Notes: generated by a model from the sequence alone, not told the origin. Numbered from the stretch's first letter, positions 33,429-42,376 are shown. The stretch is DNA of 64,000 nucleotides from Mycobacterium asiaticum (GCF_001673315.1 NZ_LZLQ01000136.1:1-64000), one strand, 5' to 3'. A program made the numbers and translations.

Positions 33429-34607
33429 TCAGTCGCCCGTAACGGCGTATGGCGGCGAGCCCACGCCGGCCACCGAATGCGTTCCCCACGGCGTTTGCTC
33501 GACGATGCGCGCGGGCGCACGGCGGTCGCCCACCGTCAGTGTGGCCGCCCGTGTCTGCCTGAGCCCGTCCTGCGGGAGTGCGTCGAAAATGGTCCCCTGC
33601 CAGTGATAATTGCCGTCAAGCGGATCCAGATGTCCGATGAGACGAACGTGCACTGGGTGGCTTGCGCCGCCGATTTCCAGTGTCGCGGTGCCGTCGTAGG
33701 TGTCTTCGTAGTCGGGCGCCGACGACGACAGGTCGAACGCGGACGATGGCGGGGGCGGCGAGGCGGCACCCAGTTGGGCGCGCTCGTTGAACACCTGCTG
33801 ACTACTGCGACGCACCTCGATGCGGTCACTGCCGGTGCGCTTCATCAACGAGACGCATGCGGCGATGTAGTGCGCTTGCGCGCTTCGGTCGGGGCCGCCG
33901 AGGAAGAAAAAGTTCGGGAGTCCGCGCACGGCCACCCCGAAGAACGGCTCCATGCCGTCCACCCAGACATCCCGCAGCGAGCGCCCACGAGCTCCGATCA
34001 GTGCTTGATCGTCCGCGGCGGCGAACCCGGTCCCGTAGATGATGGCGTCGACGGCGTGTTCCACGCCGTCGCTGGTCCGGATGCCGGTCGCGGTGATCGA
34101 ATGGATTGTCGAACCCAGCGCCTGACCCGTTCGTAACGACCGGCCGCGCCGGCGCAGCCAGTTCTTGGCACGGGTCGGCCAGAGCTCCAGCTCCCTGACC
34201 ACCCGCCGTGGTGCGTGGGGAAAAACGGTGACCGATTCAGCGGATGTCTTCAGCCGGCTGAGATGATGCCCGGCGAAAGAGTCGGTGCCGACGACTGCGA
34301 CGCGCTTGCCGGCCGCGTGAAAGTGTGGCTCCCACTGTGCGGCATGAAACGCTTCGCCCCGAAAGTCGTTGCAGCCGGGTATCTCCGGTATCCATGGCAT
34401 GATTGCCGGCTGATGTGCGGCGACGACGAGATGGCCGCGCACGACGTCGTCAGCGGTATGCAACGCCCAGGTGCCGGCGTCGTCGTCGAAAACCGAACGG
34501 AGCACTGCTTTTTCGAGCAGCGTGACGTCGGTAACCCCGACCGCCTGCAATGCTGCTTGAACGCTGGCGACGTCCTTCCCGGCGCCGAGGATCACCAGGG
34601 GCGTCAC
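33429..34607 (-). CDS. Flavin-containing monooxygenase with C-terminal DUF4873 (Rv0943c-like)
   Basis: The 392-residue protein has an FAD-binding start (VILGAGKDVASVQ), a second Rossmann loop for NADPH (VAVVGTDSFAGHHLSRL) and the late FAD motif (DAIIYGTGFAAAD). The C-terminal 100 residues resemble DUF4873 (YDGTATLEIGGASHPVHVRLIGHLDPLDGNYHWQG). The N-terminus is short compared with full Baeyer-Villiger-type enzymes. It overlaps the AurF-like gene by 4 nt and is coupled to it, which suggests a joint oxidation of one substrate. Confidence 0.85.
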   Translation of the reverse strand: MTPLVILGAGKDVASVQAALQAVGVTDVTLLEKAVLRSVFDDDAGTWALHTADDVVRGHLVVAAHQPAIMPWIPEIPGCNDFRGEAFHAAQWEPHFHAAGKRVAVVGTDSFAGHHLSRLKTSAESVTVFPHAPRRVVRELELWPTRAKNWLRRRGRSLRTGQALGSTIHSITATGIRTSDGVEHAVDAIIYGTGFAAADDQALIGARGRSLRDVWVDGMEPFFGVAVRGLPNFFFLGGPDRSAQAHYIAACVSLMKRTGSDRIEVRRSSQQVFNERAQLGAASPPPPSSAFDLSSSAPDYEDTYDGTATLEIGGASHPVHVRLIGHLDPLDGNYHWQGTIFDALPQDGLRQTRAATLTVGDRRAPARIVEQTPWGTHSVAGVGSPPYAVTGD

Positions 34608-35509
34608 AGAAACCTGCTGCGCTTCCAGCCGCGGCGGGCGATCGGACCCATCAGTCCCACCTCGGTCAAGAACGCTGCCAGCGGAGCGAATCCGACAATT
34701 TGCACCTCACGGCGATACTCGCTGGAGCGTGCCGCCCGCCGGGCCCGGGCGGGGTCCAGCCCGGCCCGGGCATAGGGGACCGGGTTGCTGAACAGATAGT
34801 TGAAGAAGTACCCGCCGAGCCCGTTGATGTTGGCCATAAACCAACGGTTGAACCGGGGCATCTCGGCGACCCGCTTGCGGGCGCCGTCCCGGGCGAACTG
34901 GATATGCCGGGCTTCTTCGGTGACGTGGATACGCATCAGCCGCTGGATGATCGGTTGCAGCTCCGGGTCGTCCATCATCTGCCGCTGCAATGAGTCGAAG
35001 ATCTCCTCGCCGATCAGCGCGGCCACCCACAGCATCGATCCGCGCTGAAAAGCCAATGGCAGCGCGTTGATGATCCACCGATGGAAGCGTCTCGGCTGTA
35101 TCGGTTTTGCGCCGATCCGTTCGATGGCTTTGCCGAACATCACCATGTGGCGGGTCTCGTCGCCGAGTTCGGTCAGCTTGTAGTGGGTCGACCTGCTGGT
35201 GGGATCCTCGTGCAGGATTGTCCGCAACAGCGACTGGTTCAGCATGTTCTCGAACCAGATACCGGCCGACAGCGTGTTGACCAGTTCCTGGCGGGACAAC
35301 TCGATCTGCTGTTCGCGCGTCATCTCGTCCCACATCGGCGTTCCGTACAACGACACCAATTTGGCGGGCAGGAAGAACTTGTCCGGGTCGAGCGGGGCAT
35401 CCCAGTCGATATCGACGACGGGCTCGTAAGACTTCTTGGTTGAACCCTTGAGTAGGCGCTCGGAGAACTCTTCACGACTCGGGCCACTAGGTCGCACAGC
35501 AGTAGTCAT
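34604..35509 (-). CDS. AurF-like diiron N-oxygenase
   Basis: The 301-residue helical protein has the paired E-x2-H motifs of the diiron oxygenase AurF: ELGDETRHMVMFGKAIER and HVTEEARHIQFARDGARK. Additional carboxylates lie in SAGIWFENMLNQ and IGEEIFDSL. AurF oxidises an aromatic amine to the nitro compound. ATG 35509 has GGGGG about 10 nt upstream; the long frame beyond it runs antisense to cobF and was rejected. It is coupled to a flavin monooxygenase, so the pair may form a small tailoring pathway. The substrate is unknown. Confidence 0.85.
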   Translation of the reverse strand: MTTAVRPSGPSREEFSERLLKGSTKKSYEPVVDIDWDAPLDPDKFFLPAKLVSLYGTPMWDEMTREQQIELSRQELVNTLSAGIWFENMLNQSLLRTILHEDPTSRSTHYKLTELGDETRHMVMFGKAIERIGAKPIQPRRFHRWIINALPLAFQRGSMLWVAALIGEEIFDSLQRQMMDDPELQPIIQRLMRIHVTEEARHIQFARDGARKRVAEMPRFNRWFMANINGLGGYFFNYLFSNPVPYARAGLDPARARRAARSSEYRREVQIVGFAPLAAFLTEVGLMGPIARRGWKRSRFL

Positions 35510-35617
35510 CGGCTGATGTCCCCCTTCAGGAGTAAGGAAGGTCACACTCAATACCCATGGTATGCGGTACCGCCGGTTCCGCATAGGGCAATTTGCGAAC
35601 TCGATTAGGTTGACCGC

Positions 35618-36412
35618 ATGAGTCGGCGCATCCACGTCATCGGCATCGGCGCCGGCGATCCCGACTATGTGACCGTCCAGGCGATTAACGCCCTCAACGA
35701 CACCCAGGTGTTCTTTGCCATGGACAAGGGCGAGGCCAAGCGTGACCTGGTCGCGCTGCGTCAGCAGATCTGCGCGCGTTTCATCCGGGAGCCCGGGTAC
35801 CGGTTCGTCGAGTTGCCTGATCCGCCGCGCGCGGCCGACGGGAATTACCGGCAGGCGGTGTCGGACTGGCATGCGGCCAGAGCCCGGGTATGGGCCGCCG
35901 CGATCTGCGCCGAACTGCCGCCCGAAGGCGTCGGCGCGTTCCTCGCCTGGGGCGATCCGTCGCTCTACGACAGCACGCTGCGAATCCTGGACGCGGTGGC
36001 CGCCGAGGTGGACATCAGATATGACGTCGTCCCAGGTATCACCGCGATCCAGGCGCTGACCGCGCGGCATCGCATTCCGCTCAACGAAATCGGTGCGCCG
36101 GTCCTGATCACGACGGGAAGACAACTACGGGCCGGCGGTTTGTCCGGGTCGGCGATCGTGATGCTCGACGCCGACTGCACGTTTCAGGTCTGCCCGCCGG
36201 ACACCCGGATCTGGTGGGGCGCCTACCTCGGAACGACCGACGAACTGCTGGTCGCGGGCACGATCGGCGAGGTGGGGCCGCGCATCGTGGCGCTACGAGC
36301 CCAGGCCCGCGCACGACACGGCTGGATCATGGACACCTACCTGTTGCGGCCGGCCCCTGAGGTCGCCAGGAAGCGTCCTGTGTGGTTCCCTGTGATCTCA
36401 ACTCTTTCTTAG
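35618..36412 (+). CDS. cobF: Precorrin-6A synthase (deacetylating) CobF
   Basis: The 264-residue tetrapyrrole methylase has the N-terminal motif IHVIGIGAGDPDYVTVQA, the SAM-loop-like LAWGDPSLYDST and DVVPGITAIQALTARHRIPLNEIG. CobF methylates C-1 of precorrin-5 and releases acetate in aerobic cobalamin synthesis. The gene stands alone among non-cobalamin genes. M. tuberculosis lacks cobF; it is reported in M. canettii, as I recall at this same locus between the Rv0943c and Rv0944 homologues. Confidence 0.93.
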   Translation: MSRRIHVIGIGAGDPDYVTVQAINALNDTQVFFAMDKGEAKRDLVALRQQICARFIREPGYRFVELPDPPRAADGNYRQAVSDWHAARARVWAAAICAELPPEGVGAFLAWGDPSLYDSTLRILDAVAAEVDIRYDVVPGITAIQALTARHRIPLNEIGAPVLITTGRQLRAGGLSGSAIVMLDADCTFQVCPPDTRIWWGAYLGTTDELLVAGTIGEVGPRIVALRAQARARHGWIMDTYLLRPAPEVARKRPVWFPVISTLS

Positions 36413-36522
36413 AAGAACTGCACGGACCACTCGCTCCGGCGCGATAGCATTTGACATGTGCCCATTGTGCGCTGGATCACCCGCGTCGCCGTCGAGCGGT
36501 CCCAACTGTCGGAGGTTTGTGC

Positions 36523-37500
36523 ATGTCGTGGGTAAATGCGGCGCCTGAATACGTCGCGTCCGCCGCCACTGACCTGGCCGGTATCGCCTCGACACTGAGC
36601 TCGGCGAATGCGGCGGCGGCGTTTCCCACCTCCGGGGTTATAGCCGCCGGCGCTGATGACGTCTCGGCCGCGATTGCGGCGCTGTTCGGTGCCCACGCTC
36701 AGGCCTATCAGATGATCAGCTCCCAGGCCGCCCTGTTTCACCAGCAGTTCGTGCAGTTGATGACCTCAGGCGCGAACCTGTACGACGCGGCCGAAGCCAG
36801 CAACTCCACTCCGATGGGGGATGCCGCGGCGGCCATCAACGCGCCGGCAGGGGCGCTGCCTGGATTCGCGGTTGGCGCTGCGGCGGCCGGCGCGTCGACA
36901 CCTGGCGCCTCCGGTGGTGAGCAGGTATTGGCGCGCACCGCGGGCGGCACTCTGGTGCAAATCGGTACCAACGGTGGGGCGGCGGCGGGTTTGGCCGCTC
37001 CCCCCGCGGGCGGTTCGGGCGGTGTCGTCACCGCTGGTGGCGGCAGCGCGGGTGCGGCGGCGTTGCTGCCGGGCTTGCGCTACGCGGGCGTCGGTGCGGG
37101 CGGAGACGCCCCGGTCGCGACGGCCCTACCGGGTGCCCTTGTCGCGGGTCCGGTCGACGGCAGCGGGGAGAGTGCGGGCAACCTCGGCGGCATCAGCCCG
37201 CTCGTCATCGGCCAGGGGGCCGCCAACGGACTCAGCAGCAGCGCCGCACCGGCGGCAGCTGTCGCCAGCCCCAGCTCAGCGGGCAACAGCCAAGCAGAAA
37301 ACGGCAGCGGTATCTCGGTGCCCAGCGGGTGGCTGCAAGGCGACGCTGGGTTGAACGTGGTCGGCGACGCGGCGCCGACGGCGCCCGGCGAGTTCGCGCG
37401 CGGTGAGGGCAGTTTCTACGCCAGCCCCGGCCAGGGCGGCTTTCTCGGCGGCAGTGACCAACTGGGAGCCGGGATGGGTGCCCCCGCTGAAGGGGCCTGA
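36523..37500 (+). CDS. PE-family protein with Gly/Ala-rich C-terminus
   Basis: The 325-residue protein has a PE domain at 1-95 (MSWVNAAPEYVASAATDLAGIASTLSSAN) and secretion motif YDAAE. Residues 110-325 are rich in Gly, Ala and Ser but without regular GGAGG PGRS triplets; the end is GGFLGGSDQLGAGMGAP. ATG 36523 has GGAGG 7 nt upstream. It should be exported by a type VII secretion system. No PPE or Esx partner is adjacent. Confidence 0.9.
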   Translation: MSWVNAAPEYVASAATDLAGIASTLSSANAAAAFPTSGVIAAGADDVSAAIAALFGAHAQAYQMISSQAALFHQQFVQLMTSGANLYDAAEASNSTPMGDAAAAINAPAGALPGFAVGAAAAGASTPGASGGEQVLARTAGGTLVQIGTNGGAAAGLAAPPAGGSGGVVTAGGGSAGAAALLPGLRYAGVGAGGDAPVATALPGALVAGPVDGSGESAGNLGGISPLVIGQGAANGLSSSAAPAAAVASPSSAGNSQAENGSGISVPSGWLQGDAGLNVVGDAAPTAPGEFARGEGSFYASPGQGGFLGGSDQLGAGMGAPAEGA

Positions 37501-37545
37501 CACTGAGTCTGGCCGCGGAGTCGCCCAAACCGGCAAACTGGACAG

Positions 37546-38409
37546 GTGCCCGAACTCCCCGAGATTGAAGCGCTCGCCGACCATCTGCGCCGGCACGCCG
37601 TGGGTCTGCCGGTCGGCCGCGTCGACATCGCCGCGTTGTCGGTGCTCAAGACCTTCGATCCGCCCATCAACGCGCTGCACGGGCAGACGGTCGTCGAGGC
37701 CGCTCGATGGGGCAAATATCTGGGCCTGCAAGTCGGAGAGCTGTGGCTGATCACCCACCTGTCGCGCGCTGGCTGGTTGCGCTGGTCTGACAAGTTGGCC
37801 GCGGCGCCGCTGCGTCCGGGAAAAGGCCCCATCGCGCTGCGCGTACATCTGGGCACCCCCGGAGAAGCGCCCGGCTTCGACCTCACCGAGGCCGGGACGC
37901 AGAAGCGGCTGGCGGTGTGGCTGGTCACCGACCCGCAGCAGGTCCCGCAGATCGCCGCACTGGGACCGGACGCCCTGGAACTCGGACCCGACGATTTGGC
38001 TCGCGTCCTGGCCGGGAACACCGGGCGGATCAAGACCGTCATCACCGACCAGAAGGTCATCGGCGGCATCGGAAACGCCTACAGCGACGAGATCCTGCAC
38101 GTCGCCCGCATCTCACCGTTCGCCACCGCAGCGAAACTGACCGACGAGCAACTCACTACCCTGCACGACGCGATGATCTCCGTCCTCACCGACGCGGTCA
38201 GCCGATCCGTCGGCCAGGGCGCGGCCATGCTGAAGGGGGAGAAGCGCTCCGGACTGCGGGTGCACGCCCGCACCGGGCTGCCGTGTCCGGTGTGCGGGGA
38301 TACCGTGCGTGAAGTGTCGTTCGCGGACAAGTCATTTCAGTACTGTCCGACCTGTCAGACTGGCGGCAAGGTGCTGGCCGACCGGCGCATGTCACGGCTA
38401 CTCAAGTAG
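37546..38409 (+). CDS. Formamidopyrimidine-DNA glycosylase (Fpg/Nei-like), full length
   Basis: The 287-residue protein starts MPELPEIEAL, so the catalytic N-terminal proline and following glutamate are intact. The helix-two-turn-helix region reads DQKVIGGIGNAYSDEIL. The C-terminal zinc finger is CPVC-x16-CPTC. The bifunctional glycosylase/lyase removes oxidised purines. In M. tuberculosis the gene at this position (Rv0944) is N-terminally truncated; here it is complete. GTG 37546 is the start. Confidence 0.93.
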   Translation: MPELPEIEALADHLRRHAVGLPVGRVDIAALSVLKTFDPPINALHGQTVVEAARWGKYLGLQVGELWLITHLSRAGWLRWSDKLAAAPLRPGKGPIALRVHLGTPGEAPGFDLTEAGTQKRLAVWLVTDPQQVPQIAALGPDALELGPDDLARVLAGNTGRIKTVITDQKVIGGIGNAYSDEILHVARISPFATAAKLTDEQLTTLHDAMISVLTDAVSRSVGQGAAMLKGEKRSGLRVHARTGLPCPVCGDTVREVSFADKSFQYCPTCQTGGKVLADRRMSRLLK

Positions 38410-38425
38410 CCGATATGCTGCCTGG

Positions 38426-39175
38426 GTGACTCGCCAGAAAATCCTGATCACCGGAGCCAGTTCCGGGCTGGGCGCCGGAATGGCCCGCGCCTTCGCCGCC
38501 AAAGGCCGCGACCTGGCGCTCTGCGCCCGTCGCACCGACCGTCTGGAAGAACTCAAATCCGAACTCTCCCAACAGTATCCGTCGGTCAAGGTGGCAGTGG
38601 CGGCGTTGGATGTCAACGACCACGACCAAGTGCCGAAGGTGTTCGCCGAGTTGAGCGACGAACTGGGTGGCATTGACCGCGTCATCGTCAACGCCGGCAT
38701 CGGCAAGGGCGCGAAACTGGGCTCGGGCAAGTTATGGGCCAACAAGGCGACCCTCGAGACCAATCTGATCGCCGCCCTGGTGCAGATCGAAGCTGCATTG
38801 GAGATGTTCAACAATCGCGGCTCGGGACACCTGGTGCTGATCTCGTCGGTGCTGGGCCACAAAGGCGTGCCAGGTGTCAAGGCCGCTTACGCAGCAAGCA
38901 AAGCCGGACTCAGTTCGCTGGGCGAATCGCTGCGCGCCGAGTACGGCAAAGGTCCGGTCAAGGTGTCGGTGATGGAGCCCGGTTATATCGAGTCAGAGAT
39001 GACGGCCAAGTCGAACAGCACAATGTTGATGGTGGACAACGAAACTGGCGTCAAAGCGCTCGTCGACGCCATCGAGCGTGAGCCCGGACGAGCCGCCGTG
39101 CCGTGGTGGCCGTGGGCGCCGTTGGTGCAGCTGATGCGCGTGCTGCCACCCCCGCTGGCGAAGCGGTTCGCCTAA
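38426..39175 (+). CDS. Short-chain dehydrogenase/reductase (Rv0945-like)
   Basis: The 249-residue protein has TGASSGLG at the cofactor site, NAGIG, Ser in LISSVLGHKG, and Y-x3-K in YAASKAGL, then MEPGYIESEMTAKS. GTG 38426 lies 16 bp after the glycosylase stop, so they are probably co-transcribed. The end is 6 bp from the convergent pgi stop. The substrate is unknown. Confidence 0.88.
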   Translation: MTRQKILITGASSGLGAGMARAFAAKGRDLALCARRTDRLEELKSELSQQYPSVKVAVAALDVNDHDQVPKVFAELSDELGGIDRVIVNAGIGKGAKLGSGKLWANKATLETNLIAALVQIEAALEMFNNRGSGHLVLISSVLGHKGVPGVKAAYAASKAGLSSLGESLRAEYGKGPVKVSVMEPGYIESEMTAKSNSTMLMVDNETGVKALVDAIEREPGRAAVPWWPWAPLVQLMRVLPPPLAKRFA

Positions 39176-39181
39176 CGGCCA

Positions 39182-40840
39182 TCAGGTCGCGCGGCCTCTT
39201 TCGGCCCGGTAGCGGCGCACCAACGCGTCGGTGGAACTGTCGGACTGCTGGTCTGGTGCGTCGTCGCTGGTGAGCACCGGGATCAGCGCCTTGGCTTGGG
39301 TCTTGCCCAGTTCCACGCCCCACTGGTCGAACGAATCGATCCCCCAGATCACACCCTCGGTGAACACTTGATGCTCGTAGAGCGCCACCAACTGCCCCAG
39401 CGCCGACGGTGTCAACCGGGTGGCCAAAATCGATGTGCTGGGCCGGTTTCCGGGCATTACCTTGTGCGGGACCACGTCTGCCGGGGTGCCCTCGTCGGCG
39501 ATCTCGTCTGCGGTCTTGCCGAACGCCAGCACCTGGGTCTGGGCGAAGAAGTTGCTCATCAGCAGGTCATGCATGCTGCCGTCGCCCTCGGCGGTCGGCA
39601 GGTCGTCAAGGGGCTGACTGAACGCGATGAAGTCGGCTGGCACCAACCGGGTGCCCTGATGCAACAGCTGGTAGAACGCGTGCTGCCCGTTGGTTCCCGG
39701 TTCACCCCAATAGATTTCACCGGTGTCGGTGGTCACCGGGGTGCCGTCCGCACGGGTTGATTTGCCGTTGGATTCCATGGTCAGTTGCTGCAGGTAGGCG
39801 GCAAACCGGGCCAGGTCATTGGAGTACGGCAGCACCGCTCGCGATTGCGCGTCAAAGAAATTCGAGTACCACACCCCGATAAGACCAAGCAGCGCAGGCG
39901 CATTGGATTCCAGCGGAGCGGTCCTGAAGTGTTCGTCGACGATGTGGAATCCGGACAGGAAGTCGGCGAAGGCTTCCCGGCCGATGACGGCCATCACCGA
40001 TAACCCGATCGCCGAGTCCACCGAGTAGCGACCGCCGACCCAATCCCAGAAGCCGAACATGTTCTCGGTGTCGATGCCGAACTCGTCGACCAGTTTCTTG
40101 TTAGTGGAGACGGCGACGAAGTGCTTCGCGACCGCGTCGTCGCCCAGTGCATCGGTGAGCCAGCGCCGCGCGGCGGTCGCGTTGGTCAGTGTCTCCAGCG
40201 TGGAGAACGTCTTGGATGCGACGATGAATAGTGTTGTGGCAGGCTCTAAATCGGCGAGCGTGGCGACAAGGTCGGCTGGGTCGACATTGGACACGAAGCG
40301 CGCCGAGATGCCGGCGTCGGCGTAGTGGCGCAGCGCCTGGTACACCATCACCGGACCCAGGTCCGAACCGCCGATGCCGATGTTGACGACGGTCTTGATC
40401 CGTTCGCCGGTGGCGCCTTTCCAGTCGCCGCTACGCAGCTTGTCGGTGAAGTCGCCCATGGCATCGAGTACCTCGTGCACGTCCCTGACGACGTTCTGGC
40501 CATCGACGGTCAGGTCGGCGTCGCGGGGCAGCCGCAGCGCGGTGTGCAGCACCGCGCGATCTTCCGAGGTGTTGATGTGGGCGCCGGCGAACATCTGGTC
40601 GCGATGCTCTTCCAGATCGGCCGCCCGGGCCAGGTCGATCAGCAACTGGATGGTCTCGCGAGTGATGCGGTGCTTGCTGTAGTCGATGTAGAGGTCACCG
40701 ACGGTGAGGGTGAGTTCGCGGCCGCGGTCCGGATCGTCGGCGAAGAATTGGCGAAGGTGGGTTTCTCCGATCTGGTCGTGGTGCCGGCGCAGCGCGTCCC
40801 ACGCCGGGGTGGCGGTGATGTCTGATGTCTCGGAGGTCAT
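39182..40840 (-). CDS. pgi: Glucose-6-phosphate isomerase
   Basis: The 552-residue protein carries both PGI signatures: GGRYSVDSAIGLSVM and GVIWGIDSFDQWGVELGK (catalytic Lys at the end). It interconverts glucose-6-phosphate and fructose-6-phosphate. Length matches the M. tuberculosis enzyme (553). An inverted repeat at 40901-40959 separates its promoter from the gene upstream. Confidence 0.97.
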   Translation of the reverse strand: MTSETSDITATPAWDALRRHHDQIGETHLRQFFADDPDRGRELTLTVGDLYIDYSKHRITRETIQLLIDLARAADLEEHRDQMFAGAHINTSEDRAVLHTALRLPRDADLTVDGQNVVRDVHEVLDAMGDFTDKLRSGDWKGATGERIKTVVNIGIGGSDLGPVMVYQALRHYADAGISARFVSNVDPADLVATLADLEPATTLFIVASKTFSTLETLTNATAARRWLTDALGDDAVAKHFVAVSTNKKLVDEFGIDTENMFGFWDWVGGRYSVDSAIGLSVMAVIGREAFADFLSGFHIVDEHFRTAPLESNAPALLGLIGVWYSNFFDAQSRAVLPYSNDLARFAAYLQQLTMESNGKSTRADGTPVTTDTGEIYWGEPGTNGQHAFYQLLHQGTRLVPADFIAFSQPLDDLPTAEGDGSMHDLLMSNFFAQTQVLAFGKTADEIADEGTPADVVPHKVMPGNRPSTSILATRLTPSALGQLVALYEHQVFTEGVIWGIDSFDQWGVELGKTQAKALIPVLTSDDAPDQQSDSSTDALVRRYRAERGRAT

Positions 40841-40900
40841 GATTCGACACTAATGCGGTGTCGGGGGACTGGTCAGCGTCCAAGCCTCCGCGGGCGTTCA

Positions 40901-40959
40901 TCGAGACTGAAATCCTGCAGGTCTCTACTCGCACTTCTGCTGCAGATTTTCAGTCTCGA
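40901..40959 (-). terminator. Long inverted repeat, probable terminator of the Ag85-like gene
   Basis: Arms 40901-40920 and 40940-40959 are complementary at 18 of 20 positions (core TCGAGACTGAAA) around a 19-nt loop. It begins 8 bp after the Ag85-like stop (40968) in the direction of transcription and lies before pgi. A terminator is the simplest reading. Confidence 0.75.
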
Positions 40960-40967
40960 CGCGATGC

Positions 40968-41939
40968 TCAACGTGCGGAAGCGACACCCAACACCTGCTG
41001 CAGATCCGGCAGCATCGACTGCAACTGCTCACCCCAGTACGACCAGGTGTGCGTGCCGTTGGCCGGGAAGTTGAAAACCCCATTGCGCCCGCCGGCGGCC
41101 TGGTATCTGGCTTGAAAGACCTTGTTGCTGACGCCGGTTGCGCTCTCCAGCAGGCTGGCGTCCAGCTTGGTATCGGCGTCCGACTGCCCACCGTTGCCGG
41201 TGTAGACCCAGATGCGGGTGTTGTTGGCCACCAGCGACGCAACATTGACAGTGGGGTCGTTGCTCGCCCAGGCGGGGTCGCCGGGCGGTCCCCACATGGC
41301 GTCGGAACGAAAGCCGCCGGCGCCCAGTTGCGCAGCGCTGACCAATGCAGGCCAGTTACCGGCGGACAGGTTCAGAAATCCCGACATCGAGGCGGCGTAG
41401 ACGAAGTTCCGCGGGTGCTTGGCCGCCAGCACCAGCGACGCCGAACCGGCCATCGACGCACCCAGCACCGCGTTGCCCGACGCACTGATCGCCTTGTTCG
41501 TCGCCAACCATCGCGGCAACTCCTCCGCCAGGAATGTGTCCCACTTGTAGGTCGACGTGCCCCCGTTGCCGACAGCGGGCCGGTACCAGTCGGAGTAGAA
41601 GCTGGCCGTTCCTCCGGTCGGCATTACCACCGACATGCCGGACGGGGCGAACCAGTCGAATACCGGCAAATGAATGTCCCACCCGTTGAAATCCGCGCGA
41701 GCCAGCATGCCGTCGAGCAAATACACCGCATGGGAACCGCCGGGTTGGAACTCGACTTTGATCTGACGGTGCATCGATGCGGACGGGACCATCAAATATT
41801 CGATTTGCCCCTGGCGCGACCAGGCTGACGAGGTCGCGGTGCCGTGATACCACCCGCCCACCATGCCCAGCAACGCTACGGTTGACAGAATCATCAACCG
41901 GCGCACCGGTGAAATCCCAGCTCTGAACGGCACACCCAT
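40968..41939 (-). CDS. Antigen 85-like mycolyltransferase/esterase, full length
   Basis: The 323-residue exported alpha/beta hydrolase has an N-terminal membrane/signal segment (residues 13-30) followed by the Ag85 pattern. Ser162 sits in GASMAGSASLV, H297 in NGTHTWSYWG, and MPTGGTASFYSDWYRP matches the Ag85 substrate loop. Mature Ag85 proteins transfer mycolic acids to trehalose mycolates and arabinogalactan; this one may also act as an esterase. In M. tuberculosis the corresponding locus (Rv0947c) is recorded as a short remnant; here it is intact. Confidence 0.88.
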   Translation of the reverse strand: MGVPFRAGISPVRRLMILSTVALLGMVGGWYHGTATSSAWSRQGQIEYLMVPSASMHRQIKVEFQPGGSHAVYLLDGMLARADFNGWDIHLPVFDWFAPSGMSVVMPTGGTASFYSDWYRPAVGNGGTSTYKWDTFLAEELPRWLATNKAISASGNAVLGASMAGSASLVLAAKHPRNFVYAASMSGFLNLSAGNWPALVSAAQLGAGGFRSDAMWGPPGDPAWASNDPTVNVASLVANNTRIWVYTGNGGQSDADTKLDASLLESATGVSNKVFQARYQAAGGRNGVFNFPANGTHTWSYWGEQLQSMLPDLQQVLGVASAR

Positions 41940-42002
41940 TACCGGGCGAAATTTACCGCAGCAAATTCAGGAAAAGTCGAACGTAACGGCAACAGTGACC
42001 GT

Positions 42003-42317
42003 TTAGTGGCCGAGTCGTCCCCGGCCCAGACGTAAGAGCAGCATGGCCAGATCTTTACCGTCGGGACCGAGTTCGCTGTAGCGCTCGATCACCTTCATCT
42101 CGCGGCTGTGCACCAGCCGGGTGCCGCCGGAGGCCATCCGGACCTTGCCGATCGCCTGGGACACTTCGGCCCGCCGTTTGACCGCCGCCAGAATTTCGGC
42201 GTCGAGCCGGTCGATCTCCTGGCGCAATTCGTCGATGCCGAGCTCTTCGGCAGCAACGGTCTCGGTGTTCATTTCTGCTATCTCCGCGTTCTCGTGAGGT
42301 GGGGTGTCTGGTCTCAT
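42003..42317 (-). CDS. Chorismate mutase, intracellular AroQ type (Rv0948c-like)
   Basis: The 104-residue helical protein has EIDRLDAEILAAVKRRAEVSQAIGK, SGGTRLVHSREMKVIERYSELGPDGKDLA and C-terminal LLRLGRGRLGH. In M. tuberculosis the homologue converts chorismate to prephenate and is activated by complex formation with DAHP synthase through this C-terminus. The ATG at 42272 would give a 89-residue form similar to the characterised 90-residue enzyme, so either start is possible. Confidence 0.94.
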   Translation of the reverse strand: MRPDTPPHENAEIAEMNTETVAAEELGIDELRQEIDRLDAEILAAVKRRAEVSQAIGKVRMASGGTRLVHSREMKVIERYSELGPDGKDLAMLLLRLGRGRLGH

Positions 42318-42343
42318 CCGGGTTCAGGCCTCACACAAGAAAC

Positions 42344-42376
42344 GAGCCCCGAATCCGGAAGCGGACCACGGGGCTC
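42344..42376. other. Hairpin in chorismate mutase/uvrD1 divergent region
   Basis: GAGCCCCG (42344-42351) and CGGGGCTC (42369-42376) form a perfect 8-bp stem with a 17-nt loop. A weaker second stem follows at about 42396-42422. On the minus strand it lies in the chorismate mutase leader, 27 bp before the gene start. It may be an RNA leader structure or a promoter-proximal terminator. Confidence 0.45.

Noticed and set aside
35510..36124. N-terminal 205-residue extension of the AurF-like protein
   Set aside because: It is antisense to cobF, has Arg/Gly/Asp-rich shadow composition, and the ATG at 35509 gives a plausible family start.
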